This document shows, in pieces, positions 1 through 7,187 of a stretch of 33,171 bases of DNA. Origin of the DNA: Acetobacteraceae bacterium (GTDB lineage: Bacteria; Pseudomonadota; Alphaproteobacteria; Acetobacterales; Acetobacteraceae); NCBI GenBank assembly GCA_020848935.1, contig JADLHF010000083.1, forward strand, positions 1-33,171. The letters run 5' to 3'. The position numbers were made by a program, and so were the translations under genes. Every line of letters begins with the position of its first letter. Position 1 is the stretch's first letter. The notes beneath the pieces are model-generated. The model did no database searches, was not told where the DNA came from, and saw nothing but the letters and a program-made list of their open reading frames with translations.

Positions 1-114
1 AAGCAGCGCAACGTCGCCGGCGCGCGCATTACCTGGAAGTTCACAACCGAGAAGGCGCGCAGCAAACTCGCACGCGCATATCCCGATAGGGTCAACGAGT
101 CAGAACCACTGTGA
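1..114 (+). CDS. IS630-family transposase, C-terminal end (partial)
   Basis: Reading frame 1 is open from the window edge to a TGA at 112-114 and gives 37 residues. The pattern R-N-x5-I-T-W-x-F-T-T-x-x-A-R-x-K-L-x-R-x-Y-P is characteristic of the extreme C-terminus of IS630-family transposases, where a W-x-F-T-x-x-x-A-R-x-K-L stretch follows the last catalytic acid. The catalytic domain lies outside the window, so activity cannot be judged. The element ends a few bases downstream, inside the nucleotidyltransferase gene on the other strand. The family assignment rests on this short tail only, but the pattern is distinctive. Confidence 0.75.
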   Translation, partial: KQRNVAGARITWKFTTEKARSKLARAYPDRVNESEPL

Positions 115-123
115 CGAGGTACT
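1..123 (+). mobile_element. IS630-type insertion sequence, right end (partial)
   Basis: The transposase stops at 114, and coding similarity to the interrupted nucleotidyltransferase resumes on the minus strand at about 124. The IS boundary must therefore lie in 115-125. A CTAG occurs at 122-125; IS630 relatives insert at TA, commonly within CTAG, and duplicate the TA, which fits this junction. The other end is outside the window, so the inverted repeats and the target duplication cannot be verified. Confidence 0.55.
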
Positions 124-314
124 AGGTCGATATCGGCGATGCCGTGGCCGGGCGGGTGGCCGAAGCGGTGGTTCCAGATGGTCTGGGCGAGACAGCCGGC
201 GACGAGCCATGCGTCGGGCAGGACTATTTCGGCAAAGCGGTCCAGCAGGATGGCGAGATCGGCGTTGCTGCGCAGGACGGCGCCGAGATCAGGGGCGGCG
301 GTGTTCAAGCGCAT
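124..314 (-). pseudogene. Nucleotidyltransferase family protein (PF06042-like), N-terminal fragment cut by IS630
   Basis: Translating the minus strand from ATG 314 gives about 63 residues. They include L-P-D-A-W-L-V-A-G-C-L-A-Q-T-I-W-N, then G-H-P-P-G-H-G-I and D-I-D-L. This matches the start of the PF06042 nucleotidyltransferase-like family (LVAG...QTVWN...G-I-K-D-x-D), in which the D-x-D pair binds metal. The match ends directly after D-I-D-L at the CTAG junction with the IS630 end, so the gene has lost everything after its active-site entry. The start overlaps the 3' end of cbpM by 26 bases, which suggests translational coupling in the cbpA-cbpM operon. The remainder presumably lies beyond the IS element. 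Loss of function is inferred. Confidence 0.65.
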
Positions 315-615
315 TGCGGACCATTGCCTGGATCTCCGGCGGCTGGTCCTGCAGCGCCTCGGCCAGGGCGGCCAGGGTGGCGCGCAGGGTGTGGACCTGG
401 TCGAGCAGGGACAGCACCAGGGGAAGGGAGTCGTCGGGCACCGCCATGGTGTGGTGCAGGTCGTAGATCAGGCGGATGCGGGCGATGTCGATTTCGCTGA
501 AGACCGGCGCGCCGCCGGCCTCGGCGGGGCTGACCCAGCTGCGGGCGACCCAGGCGGTGAGCTCGGCCTCGGTCAGGTTGTCGAACAGCGCGATGACGGC
601 GGCAAGGTGCATCAT
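289..615 (-). CDS. cbpM: Chaperone modulator CbpM
   Basis: The 108-aa product fits CbpM, the small partner that binds the J-domain of CbpA and blocks its co-chaperone and DNA-binding activity. It shows a W-V-x-P-x-E-A-G-G-A-P-V-F-S-E-x-D-I-A-R-I-R-L segment typical of the MerR-like helix of this family. A D-x-S-L-P-L-V-L-S-L-L-D-Q segment and a helical C-terminus (A-L-A-E-A-L-x-D-Q-P-P-E-I) follow. The length matches the family. The gene follows cbpA with overlapping codons: ATGATG at 610-615 contains the cbpA TGA. The start could be either of two consecutive ATGs; the first is given. Confidence 0.85.
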   Translation of the reverse strand: MMHLAAVIALFDNLTEAELTAWVARSWVSPAEAGGAPVFSEIDIARIRLIYDLHHTMAVPDDSLPLVLSLLDQVHTLRATLAALAEALQDQPPEIQAMVRNALEHRRP

Positions 616-1487
616 GGCACCATGTCCCGGCGTGGGTCCTGCGGGTGGTCGGGCTTCCAGGTGCGGAGGAATTCCTCCAGCGCCGGCTCCGGCTCGGTGG
701 GCAGGACGATGGACAGGATGACGAAGAGGTGGCCGGCGCCGATGCCGCGGCCGCGCAGGCGCAGGCGGGTGCCGGGGCCGGAACGGGGCGGGATGGTCAG
801 GGTGACGGGGCCGGTGAGGGTGGGGACGGCGACGCGGGCGCCGAGGATGGCTTCGGCCATGGTGACCGGCAGGTCGAGGCTGATGTCGTCGCCGTCGCGG
901 CGGTAGAAGCGGTGGGGGGCGACGGCGATTTCGATCAGGGCGTCGCCGGGCGGGCCGCCGGAGAAGCCGGGATTGCCCTGGCCGCGCAGGCGCAGGATCT
1001 GGCCGTCGCGATGACCGGGGGGGATGGTGACGTCCAGGGTCTTGCCGTCCGGCAGGGTGAGGCGGCGGACGGTGCCCAGGGCGGCGTCCATGAAGGAGAC
1101 GGTGAGGGTGTAGCGCGCATCCTCGCCGCGCGCGGGGCCGCGGCGGCGGCCGCCGGCGGCCTGGCGCAGCAGTTCCTCGAGATCGGCCGGGTCGAAGCCG
1201 CCGGCGGCGCGGTGGTGGCCGGCGCCGCTGTGGTCGCGCCAGTAGGTGCGCTGGGGCGGGACCTCGGCGCCGGTGGCATCGATCTCGCCGCGGTCGAAGC
1301 GGGCGCGCTTGTCGGCGTCGGACAGCAGGGCGTAGGCCGAGGAGATGGCGGCGAATTCCTCGGCGGCGTTCTTGTTGCCCGGGTTGATGTCCGGGTGCTT
1401 CTGCTTGGCGAGGCGGCGATAGGCAGTGCGGATTTCGGCCGCCGAGGCGGTGGGGGTGACTCCGAGGATGTCGTAGGGGCTGCGCAT
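612..1487 (-). CDS. cbpA: Curved DNA-binding protein CbpA / DnaJ-class (type II) Hsp40
   Basis: The 291-aa protein has an N-terminal J-domain (residues 1-70; H-P-D at 31-33, the motif that stimulates DnaK ATPase). A short G-rich linker follows (about 80-115), then the two beta-sandwich substrate-binding domains of DnaJ/CbpA (about 115-285, with the P-P-G-x-x-D-G-Q-I-L-R-L-R-G-x-G signature). There is no CxxCxGxG zinc finger, so this is the CbpA type and not canonical DnaJ. The frame stays open upstream to an ATG at 1565, but the 26 extra residues are Pro-rich and unlike the family. ATG 1487, directly before R-S-P-Y-D-I-L-G-V, is the natural start. It sits first in the leftward operon cbpA-cbpM-nucleotidyltransferase. 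Confidence 0.85.
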   Translation of the reverse strand: MRSPYDILGVTPTASAAEIRTAYRRLAKQKHPDINPGNKNAAEEFAAISSAYALLSDADKRARFDRGEIDATGAEVPPQRTYWRDHSGAGHHRAAGGFDPADLEELLRQAAGGRRRGPARGEDARYTLTVSFMDAALGTVRRLTLPDGKTLDVTIPPGHRDGQILRLRGQGNPGFSGGPPGDALIEIAVAPHRFYRRDGDDISLDLPVTMAEAILGARVAVPTLTGPVTLTIPPRSGPGTRLRLRGRGIGAGHLFVILSIVLPTEPEPALEEFLRTWKPDHPQDPRRDMVP

Positions 1488-1535
1488 GGCGGACAATCTA
1501 GGGACTGGCGGCGGCGGCGGGAAGGTGGCAGGCGG

Positions 1536-1557
1536 TTCATAACGATAACGTAATGAA
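1536..1557. promoter_or_regulatory. Imperfect 22-bp palindrome upstream of cbpA
   Basis: The sequence TTCATAACGATAACGTAATGAA matches its own reverse complement at 18 of 22 positions. It is conspicuously AT-richer than its surroundings. It lies 49 bases upstream of the cbpA ATG, in the only gap between cbpA and the leftward gene ending at 1575. This is a plausible operator or promoter core for the cbpA operon. No regulator is identified, and no heat-shock-type promoter could be matched convincingly. Confidence 0.35.
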
Positions 1558-1574
1558 ACTGGCATGCCTATGCG

Positions 1575-2063
1575 TCAAACGCCAAGGGCCGAATTTTGGA
1601 ACGAGCGGGGTATGCGGGGACGTGGAGGCCGGGTGGGGGGATTGGATGGAGGCCGTGGGTTGACGGAAAGGGCAGGGCGCGGTCCTGCACCCGCCAAGGG
1701 GCCGAGTTCCTTGGAACCACGATTCGCTTGCGGGGAACGGTGGCTGCGTTGGGCCTGTTGGCGCGGGGCGGCTGCTCGCGCGGGCTGCGATGCCTGGCGC
1801 GGGCGCGCGTGCGGTCGCGCCGGCGGAAGGGTCATGTCACCGGTGGCGAAGCGGGCCAGCAGGGTGGAGAGGCGTTCGAGCGCGCGGGTGAGGTCGGCCA
1901 GTTGGGGGGCGAACAACCGGCGGAACAGGGCGTGGCGGCCGATCATGGCGATGAGGGCAACCAACAGGCCATCGACGCAGCCGGCCAGCGCCAGCGCCGG
2001 ATGGGGCGCCGGATGGGGCGGCGGATCACAATGGGCCGGGGCGGGGGTGTGACTTCTATTCAT
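1575..2063 (-). CDS. Small hypothetical protein, Pro/Arg-rich C-terminus
   Basis: The frame encodes 162 aa. A Pro/His-rich start is followed by a hydrophobic-to-amphipathic segment (about residues 25-80) containing G-L-L-V-A-L-I-A-M-I-G and L-x-x-L-T-R-A-L-E-R-L-S-T-L-L-A-R-F. The rest is low-complexity Pro/Arg/Ser. The ATG at 2063 is preceded by AGGAAC at suitable spacing, which supports translation. I do not recognise a family. The low-complexity tail might be partly spurious, but the rightward frames across this stretch look worse. It is transcribed toward cbpA but separated from it by 87 bases containing the palindrome. Confidence 0.45.
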   Translation of the reverse strand: MNRSHTPAPAHCDPPPHPAPHPALALAGCVDGLLVALIAMIGRHALFRRLFAPQLADLTRALERLSTLLARFATGDMTLPPARPHARPRQASQPARAAAPRQQAQRSHRSPQANRGSKELGPLAGAGPRPALSVNPRPPSNPPTRPPRPRIPRSFQNSALGV

Positions 2064-2831
2064 GGTTTGTTCCTATCATGCTCCGACAGGCATTGCAAGG
2101 AAAATCGTCTTAGTCCTCGGCGCGACGAGAGGCACGCGTCCGTGCGGGCAGCGGATGTCTGGAGTGGCGCAATTCGCAGGGTCGATGCTGTCGAAGGTGC
2201 AGCAGGGGCCGAGGCTTGCACCGACCGCGCCGGATGATGCCGGGCCCGACCATCGTGGCCAACGGGGCACATGCCACGGGGTGGCGTTCGGGGGCATGAG
2301 CGTCGTTTGCTGCTGAAGAGTGAAGCCGCGAGGCTTTGCCCAACTGCCTGGTGTCGTCGGCGGAGGCTGATGCGGGCGGGAGCGGCGGGGTTGGCACCGG
2401 TCATGCGCCAGCCTCCCTTGGGGGCAGGGGTGTCGCGGATCAGCCGGAACGGCCTTGCCTGACGGTGCTGCGAAACCGAATGCGATGCCGGCAAATCCAG
2501 CCCGCGCCCATGCCAATCTGCGCGACCTCGCCGGGCACGATGCCGCGTCGCAGCGGTTCGTCTGGAAGGGCTCGGCGGCCTCGATCCCGGTCAGGTTCGA
2601 ACGACCGGACGCATCATCCGACTGCGGCAGTGCGGCAGATTGTCGCACCGCTTATCCCGCGCCGGCGGCAGACATCCGCCGGCGCTTGGCCGACCTGCTG
2701 CGCGGGGGATGCCGATGATCTGCTGCTCGCTGAAGCTCGATCGCTTTGTCGCCCACCTCCCGCAGAACGGACCTGGAGAAGATGAGGACAGGCAGAATCA
2801 GCGCGGCGGAAACTGTCCGCCTTGGAGCTCT

Positions 2832-2851
2832 CGCGAAAACGTGTTCTCGCG
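2832..2851. promoter_or_regulatory. Operator-like palindrome before the tail operon
   Basis: The 20-bp sequence CGCGAAAACGTGTTCTCGCG is symmetric at 16 of 20 positions, with half-sites CGCGA and TCGCG. It ends 88 bases upstream of the sheath ATG. Position and symmetry suit a regulator-binding site for the whole tail operon. No regulator gene is adjacent, so the binding factor is unknown. Confidence 0.35.
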
Positions 2852-2881
2852 GCCATCGGGAAAGGGTCTAGCGTTTCACAG

Positions 2882-2912
2882 TTGGCATGAAGTCACGGGA
2901 ATAGTCGTATAG
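2882..2912 (+). promoter_or_regulatory. Weak candidate promoter of the tail operon
   Basis: TTGGCA at 2882-2887 resembles a -35 element. AT-rich TCGTATAG at 2905-2912 lies 17-19 bases downstream, with the sheath gene beginning 28 bases later after a GGAGG ribosome site (2928-2932). The -10 match is poor and the true start is unknown. Confidence 0.2.
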
Positions 2913-2939
2913 CGGCCAAGAACGGGTGGAGGATTCTCC

Positions 2940-5279
2940 ATGGCACGAGTCTTGATAGTGCCGGGCGTCTCTGTGGAGACGCGGTTCGACGTCCCGCCAC
3001 CGCTTCCGTCGCGGTCTGGCATCCTCGGCGCCGTGGGCGTGGTGGACCGCGCTCCCGCGGCGGGTGAGCTGACCGGCATCACCACGACGACCGAGCTGTT
3101 TGAACGTTTCGGCCCGGCCACCCGCTTCAGTTTTCCTGAAGTGGTGGACGCCATCGCCAACGGTGTCTCCGAGGTGTTCGTCTCCGCGGTCGATCCGCGC
3201 TCTGGCACCCCGGCATCGCTGACGCTGCAGGACGATGAGAATCAGGCCGTCGCGGTGCTGCGCGCCCGCGCCGTCGGCCCCTGGGGCAATGACCTGGGCG
3301 CGCGCGTGGTGCGCACCATGGCCGAGGATGGGCGCACAGTACGCCGCCTGTCGCTGGAGATTTCATTGCGCGGCACGGCGATGGAACGCTTCGACAATCT
3401 GGTGTTCGATGCCACCCAGCCGCGTGACTTCTTCGCCACGATCAACCGCGACAGCACGCTGATCGTGGCGGTCGATCCCGACCTGCTGACCGATTTGCCT
3501 GCGCATGACGCCGATATCGTCGCCTTCATCGACAGCCCCGCCCAGCCCGCAACGGGGCGGCTGGTGGCGGGCACGGATACGCTGGTGAACGTGACTGCCG
3601 CGGTTGCGGGCGAGCGGGGCAACCGGACGTCGCTGTCGGTTGCCCCGGGCCATGCCGCGCGCCAATTTGCGGGCCCGGCCGCAGCTGCATCGATCGCGGT
3701 GTTTGCGCGCGAGGCTGGCGATGCCGGCACCGGCATTTCCTTCGGCATCGCCGGAGACGCCGCCGCCGTGGTCGTGCAGGTGCAGGACACGCTGGGCAAC
3801 GTGCGCAATTACGGCGGTGCCGGACAGGTGCTGGACAGCGTCGCCGCGGTGGTTGCGGCACTTGCCGCCGATCCCACCGTGCGCGTTGTGCGCACCGGCG
3901 ACGTCTTGCCGCTGGCGACCGCCGGGCGGCTGGCCCTGGTTCGCACAGTGAGCGTGACCGTGGCGACCGAAGGTGCTGAGACCACGGAGCGCGCCGACCT
4001 CGACAGCGCCACGGCAATCGTCGCGTCACTTGATGCATTGCCGGAACTGGTGGCAGTTCTGGCGCCGGGGGCGGACGGCGCACGGCTTCCAGATATCGGT
4101 GCGGCGAACGCGCATTTCCTGACCGGCGGGCGCGATGCCGGACCGGCACGGGCCTATGCCGGGCAAGAAAATCCGACCGCGACAGTGATGGAATTGCGTC
4201 CCGCCCCGGCTGCCGACGCGGCGGCGGCGCGTTTTCGCGTGCTTGCCGGCACGCAGGCCGGGACGGTGCGGATCAGTGCCGGCCGGCTCGATGGCGGCGA
4301 CTACTCCGAAGGCGAGAGCTTCGACAACCTGTCGATGGATCCCGACGATCCGCGTTACCTGCCGGCGGTGCTGGAGGCGGAAAGCAACATCCTGCGCGCC
4401 GCAGACAGCTTCGTACGCCGCGGCGCCAGCCAGTTGCCCATCGGAAGCCTCGCGCCGCAGCGCTTCACTGGCGGCGCGATGCCCTCGATCGCCGCTTGGC
4501 AGAACGCCACCGATGCCTTGGCCGGCGCGACCGATGTGGACCTGTTGCTGGCCGGGCTTCAGGGCTGGCGCGACACCAGCCTAGACCACGCCACGGTGCA
4601 GACCGGGCTCGGGGCCCATGCCGCGCAACAGTCGGAACTGGCCCGCCCGCGCATCGCGCTCGGTGGCGTGAACCCGGCGACCCAGCGCGACACTTCGGCA
4701 ATTCTGTCGCAGGCCGCCGTGGTGGCCAGCCGACGTTTCGTGCTGGTGGCGCCGGGTGGGGCAGAGGGCGCGGTGGCGGGCCTGCTCGGCCGGCTCGACG
4801 TGTTCCAGTCGCCAACCTTCAAGACGCTGGGCACGGTGGGGGTAGCGCTGGTGCCATATTCGGACTCCGATCTCAACCGTCTGGTCGGGCCGGATGGCAA
4901 TGTCTGTGTTGTCACAGCCAAACGCGGCCGCGGCACCATCGTGGTCAAGGGCATCGCCGCCGATGGCTTCCAGATCAGCGTGCTGCGCACCGCGGACCGT
5001 TGCGTGCGCGAGGTCAGCAAGATCGCCGACCGCTTCATCGGTCAGCTCAACAACAGCGAACAGCGCGTGGCGCTGCGCCAGATGATCGTCGACACCTTCA
5101 CCCAGATGGAGCGCGACGGCGCGCTGGTGCCCAGCATGGACGGCAAGGACCCGGCGTTCCGGGTGGAGGTCTACGGCAGCCAGACCGACTTCGCCGCCGG
5201 CATTCTGCGGGTTGACATCGCGGTGCGGCCGGTGCGCGCCATAGACTACGTCTACGCAACGATCAGGGTCCAGAACTAG
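2940..5279 (+). CDS. Contractile tail sheath protein (enlarged)
   Basis: This 779-aa protein would form the sheath that shortens to drive the inner tube through the target envelope. The C-terminal part (about residues 560-779) has the sheath pattern: a N-P-A-T-x-R-D-T segment, K-T-L-G-T-V-G-V-A-L-V-P-Y, then R-G-T-I-V-V-K-G-I, D-R-F-I-G-Q-L-N-N, and the terminal strand R-V-D-I-A-V-R-P-V-R-A-I-D-Y-V. The N-terminus (P-G-V-S-V-E-T-R-F) is also typical. Roughly residues 90-400 are beta-rich insertions with repeated G-N-x-L/T-type turns (G-N-D-L-G-A-R-V, G-N-R-T-S-L-S-V), so it is longer than the usual 350-500 aa. The start is supported by GGAGG 7 bases upstream. It is the only sheath gene and the first gene of the operon. 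Confidence 0.85.
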   Translation: MARVLIVPGVSVETRFDVPPPLPSRSGILGAVGVVDRAPAAGELTGITTTTELFERFGPATRFSFPEVVDAIANGVSEVFVSAVDPRSGTPASLTLQDDENQAVAVLRARAVGPWGNDLGARVVRTMAEDGRTVRRLSLEISLRGTAMERFDNLVFDATQPRDFFATINRDSTLIVAVDPDLLTDLPAHDADIVAFIDSPAQPATGRLVAGTDTLVNVTAAVAGERGNRTSLSVAPGHAARQFAGPAAAASIAVFAREAGDAGTGISFGIAGDAAAVVVQVQDTLGNVRNYGGAGQVLDSVAAVVAALAADPTVRVVRTGDVLPLATAGRLALVRTVSVTVATEGAETTERADLDSATAIVASLDALPELVAVLAPGADGARLPDIGAANAHFLTGGRDAGPARAYAGQENPTATVMELRPAPAADAAAARFRVLAGTQAGTVRISAGRLDGGDYSEGESFDNLSMDPDDPRYLPAVLEAESNILRAADSFVRRGASQLPIGSLAPQRFTGGAMPSIAAWQNATDALAGATDVDLLLAGLQGWRDTSLDHATVQTGLGAHAAQQSELARPRIALGGVNPATQRDTSAILSQAAVVASRRFVLVAPGGAEGAVAGLLGRLDVFQSPTFKTLGTVGVALVPYSDSDLNRLVGPDGNVCVVTAKRGRGTIVVKGIAADGFQISVLRTADRCVREVSKIADRFIGQLNNSEQRVALRQMIVDTFTQMERDGALVPSMDGKDPAFRVEVYGSQTDFAAGILRVDIAVRPVRAIDYVYATIRVQN

Positions 5280-5281
5280 GA

Positions 5282-5309
5282 CCTTTCGCCGGCCGCCGTA
5301 GCCGAAAGG
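5282..5309 (+). promoter_or_regulatory. Intercistronic hairpin between sheath and tube genes
   Basis: CCTTTCG (5282-5288) pairs perfectly with CGAAAGG (5303-5309) across a GC-rich loop, two bases after the sheath stop. No T-run follows, so it is not a standard terminator. It may protect the sheath transcript end or attenuate transcription between sheath and tube. This is one of the few non-overlapping junctions in the operon. Confidence 0.4.
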
Positions 5310-5361
5310 CTAGGCAGACCGGTGCATCGGGCCGCTGGCCGGCCGCAGTGGGGAGACGCCC

Positions 5362-5760
5362 ATGGCTTCCGTATTCACAGCCAACAGTTCGGCCGTGCTC
5401 ATTGCCGGCGAACGCGTGGAGGGGGTGCGCAGCATCGACTTCCAGCACCGCCGGGCGCAGGAGAACGTCTACGCCCTCGGTTCAGCGGAACGCGTCGCGG
5501 TGATCTATGGCGGCACCTCGGTGGCCGGACGTATCGTGGTTGCCTCGGCATCCGATGCGCTCGACACGTTGCTGGCCTCCGGCGAATCGTTCCAGGTGGT
5601 GGCCAATCTGTCGGCCCGCGCCGACCTGGAGCCGGAACGCAGCGTGGCCTTCGACGGCTGCTACATGATCAACAAGAGCTTCGTGCTTGCCGCCGGCGGC
5701 CATGCCGAGGCGGTATACGAATTCACCGCTACCCGCCTGCGTGAGGAGGCGGCGGCCTGA
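5362..5760 (+). CDS. Tail tube protein
   Basis: The 132-aa protein follows the sheath gene, as expected for the inner tube that is expelled on contraction. It contains G-V-R-S-I-D-F, then N-V-Y-A-L-G-S-A-E-R-V-A-V-I-Y-G-G, an S-V-A-G-R-I-V-V-A-S strand, and a C-terminal beta strand A-V-Y-E-F-T-A-T-R-L. This matches the layout of small beta-barrel tube subunits of the XkdM/gp19-like class. GGGGAG at 5351-5356 precedes the ATG. Size and position support the call; the sequence alone is only suggestive. Confidence 0.7.
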   Translation: MASVFTANSSAVLIAGERVEGVRSIDFQHRRAQENVYALGSAERVAVIYGGTSVAGRIVVASASDALDTLLASGESFQVVANLSARADLEPERSVAFDGCYMINKSFVLAAGGHAEAVYEFTATRLREEAAA

Positions 5761-5773
5761 CCGTCGCAGCACA

Positions 5774-6238
5774 TTGATCCCGCACCCCAGCCCGGTTCCC
5801 GGCGTCACCGTCAGCCTCGATCCCGTCAGCGGGACATGGCATGTGGTGGCGGACGCGGTGCGCACACTGCGCGCCTGGCGCTGGGGCGAGCGGCGGCGCC
5901 TGGTTGGCGCATGCAGTCGCGGCCGGCGGTTCGATGGCGCGGCCTTCGCCGCTGGCGTGGCAGCCCTGCTCTATGACCCACCGCCGCCGCCGGAACTGGC
6001 AGCGCTGCATGCGCTGGTGGCGCTCGATCTGATGGGCCTGGGCCACGGCGCCGCGCCAATGCCACTGGGCATCGCCGAGGCCCGCCTCGCCGACCGCTTC
6101 GGGTGGCTGCCCAGTGCCATCGCCGAGGAACCCGCCCCGTCGCTCGACAGCCTGCTGGCCAGCCTCGATCCGGCCGAACGCGCTGGTCCGGGCGATGGCT
6201 GGAGCAGCATTCGCGTTGTGGATGCACCCGATGCCTGA
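5774..6238 (+). CDS. Unrecognised small protein in the tail-chaperone position
   Basis: The 154-aa product contains R-T-L-R-A-W-R-W-G-E-R-R-R-L-V, an F-D-G-A-A-F-A-A-G-V-A-A-L-L-Y-D stretch, a run of prolines and a helical tail. The frame is open upstream through the end of the tube gene. TTG 5774 is the first reasonable start after the tube stop; GTG 5741 is an alternative, and no strong ribosome site decides. Lying after the tube gene and overlapping the next gene by 8 bases, it occupies the slot of tail-assembly chaperones in Mu- and P2-like phages. That role is inferred from position only. Confidence 0.55.
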   Translation: MIPHPSPVPGVTVSLDPVSGTWHVVADAVRTLRAWRWGERRRLVGACSRGRRFDGAAFAAGVAALLYDPPPPPELAALHALVALDLMGLGHGAAPMPLGIAEARLADRFGWLPSAIAEEPAPSLDSLLASLDPAERAGPGDGWSSIRVVDAPDA

Positions 6239-7187
6239 CCTGCCCGCCGCATTGCTGGCCGAACAGGAACGTCTGCGCCCCATGCTGGACCGGCTGCTCG
6301 CGCTGGCCGCGCTGTGGGCCGACCCGCCAGGCGTTGGCACCGGCGGCACGGCGATTTTTGGCACCGGTCCCACCGACGCGCCCGGTCGTGGAGGGTCGTT
6401 GCCAGTCGATGCGGCGACAGGCATGGTCGCGATGGCGCGTGACGATCCGACACTCGCATCGCCTGGCGAACCGGCTTCCACCATCCAATACCCGACTGGC
6501 CAATACCCGACTGGCCAATACCCGACTGGCGCGGCGGCTATCGCCATCCCTGCGGCGATGGCGCCTTCGGCAGTGCCGACGGTCTCATCCGCTGCTTCGC
6601 CGCAGGCCACGCCCCCGGCAACGCCGCCCGTGGCGCCGCCGTCACTTGCGTCCGCGCAATTGACTTCGGCTGGCGATGCGGCGGCGACACCAGGCGGTTC
6701 GACATTCGCGATGCGACCTGTGGGTCGGCTTCCGACCCCGCGTGGCGGCCTGAGTGGCAGCCGGACAGCGGCATCGTCGCGTTCGCCTTTTTCCGCTGTT
6801 GCTGCCGCTGCTGTCCCTGTCACTGATCTCCCTGGCGCCGCTCTCCCTGGCGCCGCTCTCCCTGGCACCGCAACACCAGCGCGCCGGTTGGATGTTCCCG
6901 AACGTGAAGCAGCCCTACCGGCCATCGGACATGGCAAGCAGACGATGGCGCGTACCGGGCAGACCAGCACCGCCACCTTCCCGGCGGCATCGACGGCCGG
7001 CAACGTTTCGGAACTCCGCCCGTCCACGGCCCGCACACTGGGTGCTGCGGCGGCGAGCGCCATGACGATCGACCAAGAACTTGACCTTGCCTTTGATGGC
7101 CCGTCGCTGCCGGGCGATGCGCTGGAGGAACGCCTCGCTGACTTGCTGGAACGCGCGGCCGCCGAGGCCGGGGTGGCGCTGCCATGA
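6231..7187 (+). CDS. Low-complexity linker protein with conserved-looking ends
   Basis: The 318-aa protein has a short helical N-terminus (P-A-A-L-L-A-E-Q-E-R-L-R-P-M-L-D-R-L-L) and about 220 residues of Ala/Pro/Thr-rich linker. The linker contains QYPTG three times (residues 86-100) and LPGAA-type repeats (200-214). An acidic helical C-terminus follows (I-D-Q-E-L-D-L-A-F, then L-E-E-R-L-A-D-L-L-E-R-A-A-A-E-A-G). ATG 6231 overlaps the previous gene by 8 bases; ATG 6222 is possible. It sits where the second tail chaperone or tape measure would be in Mu-like phages, but it is neither long nor helical enough for a ruler. Function is unknown. Confidence 0.6.
   Translation: MPDLPAALLAEQERLRPMLDRLLALAALWADPPGVGTGGTAIFGTGPTDAPGRGGSLPVDAATGMVAMARDDPTLASPGEPASTIQYPTGQYPTGQYPTGAAAIAIPAAMAPSAVPTVSSAASPQATPPATPPVAPPSLASAQLTSAGDAAATPGGSTFAMRPVGRLPTPRGGLSGSRTAASSRSPFSAVAAAAVPVTDLPGAALPGAALPGTATPARRLDVPEREAALPAIGHGKQTMARTGQTSTATFPAASTAGNVSELRPSTARTLGAAAASAMTIDQELDLAFDGPSLPGDALEERLADLLERAAAEAGVALP
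6486..6530 (+). repeat. Three perfect 15-bp tandem repeats (QYPTG)
   Basis: CAATACCCGACTGGC occurs three times head-to-tail without mismatch. It is in frame and encodes Gln-Tyr-Pro-Thr-Gly each time. Identity at third positions points to recent slippage expansion. Confidence 0.95.
6828..6872 (+). repeat. Second 15-bp tandem repeat (LPGAA)
   Basis: CTCCCTGGCGCCGCT occurs twice perfectly, then a third time with two changes. It encodes L-P-G-A-A twice and L-P-G-T-A once, in the same linker as the QYPTG repeats. The unit length of 15 bases is the same although the sequences are unrelated. Confidence 0.9.

Larger units (their letters stand above)
2064..2939. other. Gene-poor leader region upstream of the tail operon
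   Basis: About 880 bases lie between the leftward hypothetical gene and the sheath gene. Several open frames of 80-190 codons exist on both strands, but none has a recognisable domain, a consistent ribosome site or plausible composition. They read as chance frames in GC-rich DNA or as decayed sequence. The last 110 bases are AT-richer and hold an inverted repeat at 2832-2851 and the presumed operon promoter. Confidence 0.5.

Noticed and set aside
2076-2785. Several open frames of 80-190 codons on both strands in the leader region
   Set aside because: No family resemblance, no ribosome site of note, and Arg/Pro/Ser-rich composition expected from out-of-frame GC-rich DNA.
2882-2899. Sigma-54-like TTGGCA element
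   Set aside because: The GC dinucleotide required at the -12 position with the right spacing is missing.
6486-6530. Tandem repeats as a CRISPR array
   Set aside because: Units are directly adjacent 15-mers without spacers and lie in a coding frame.
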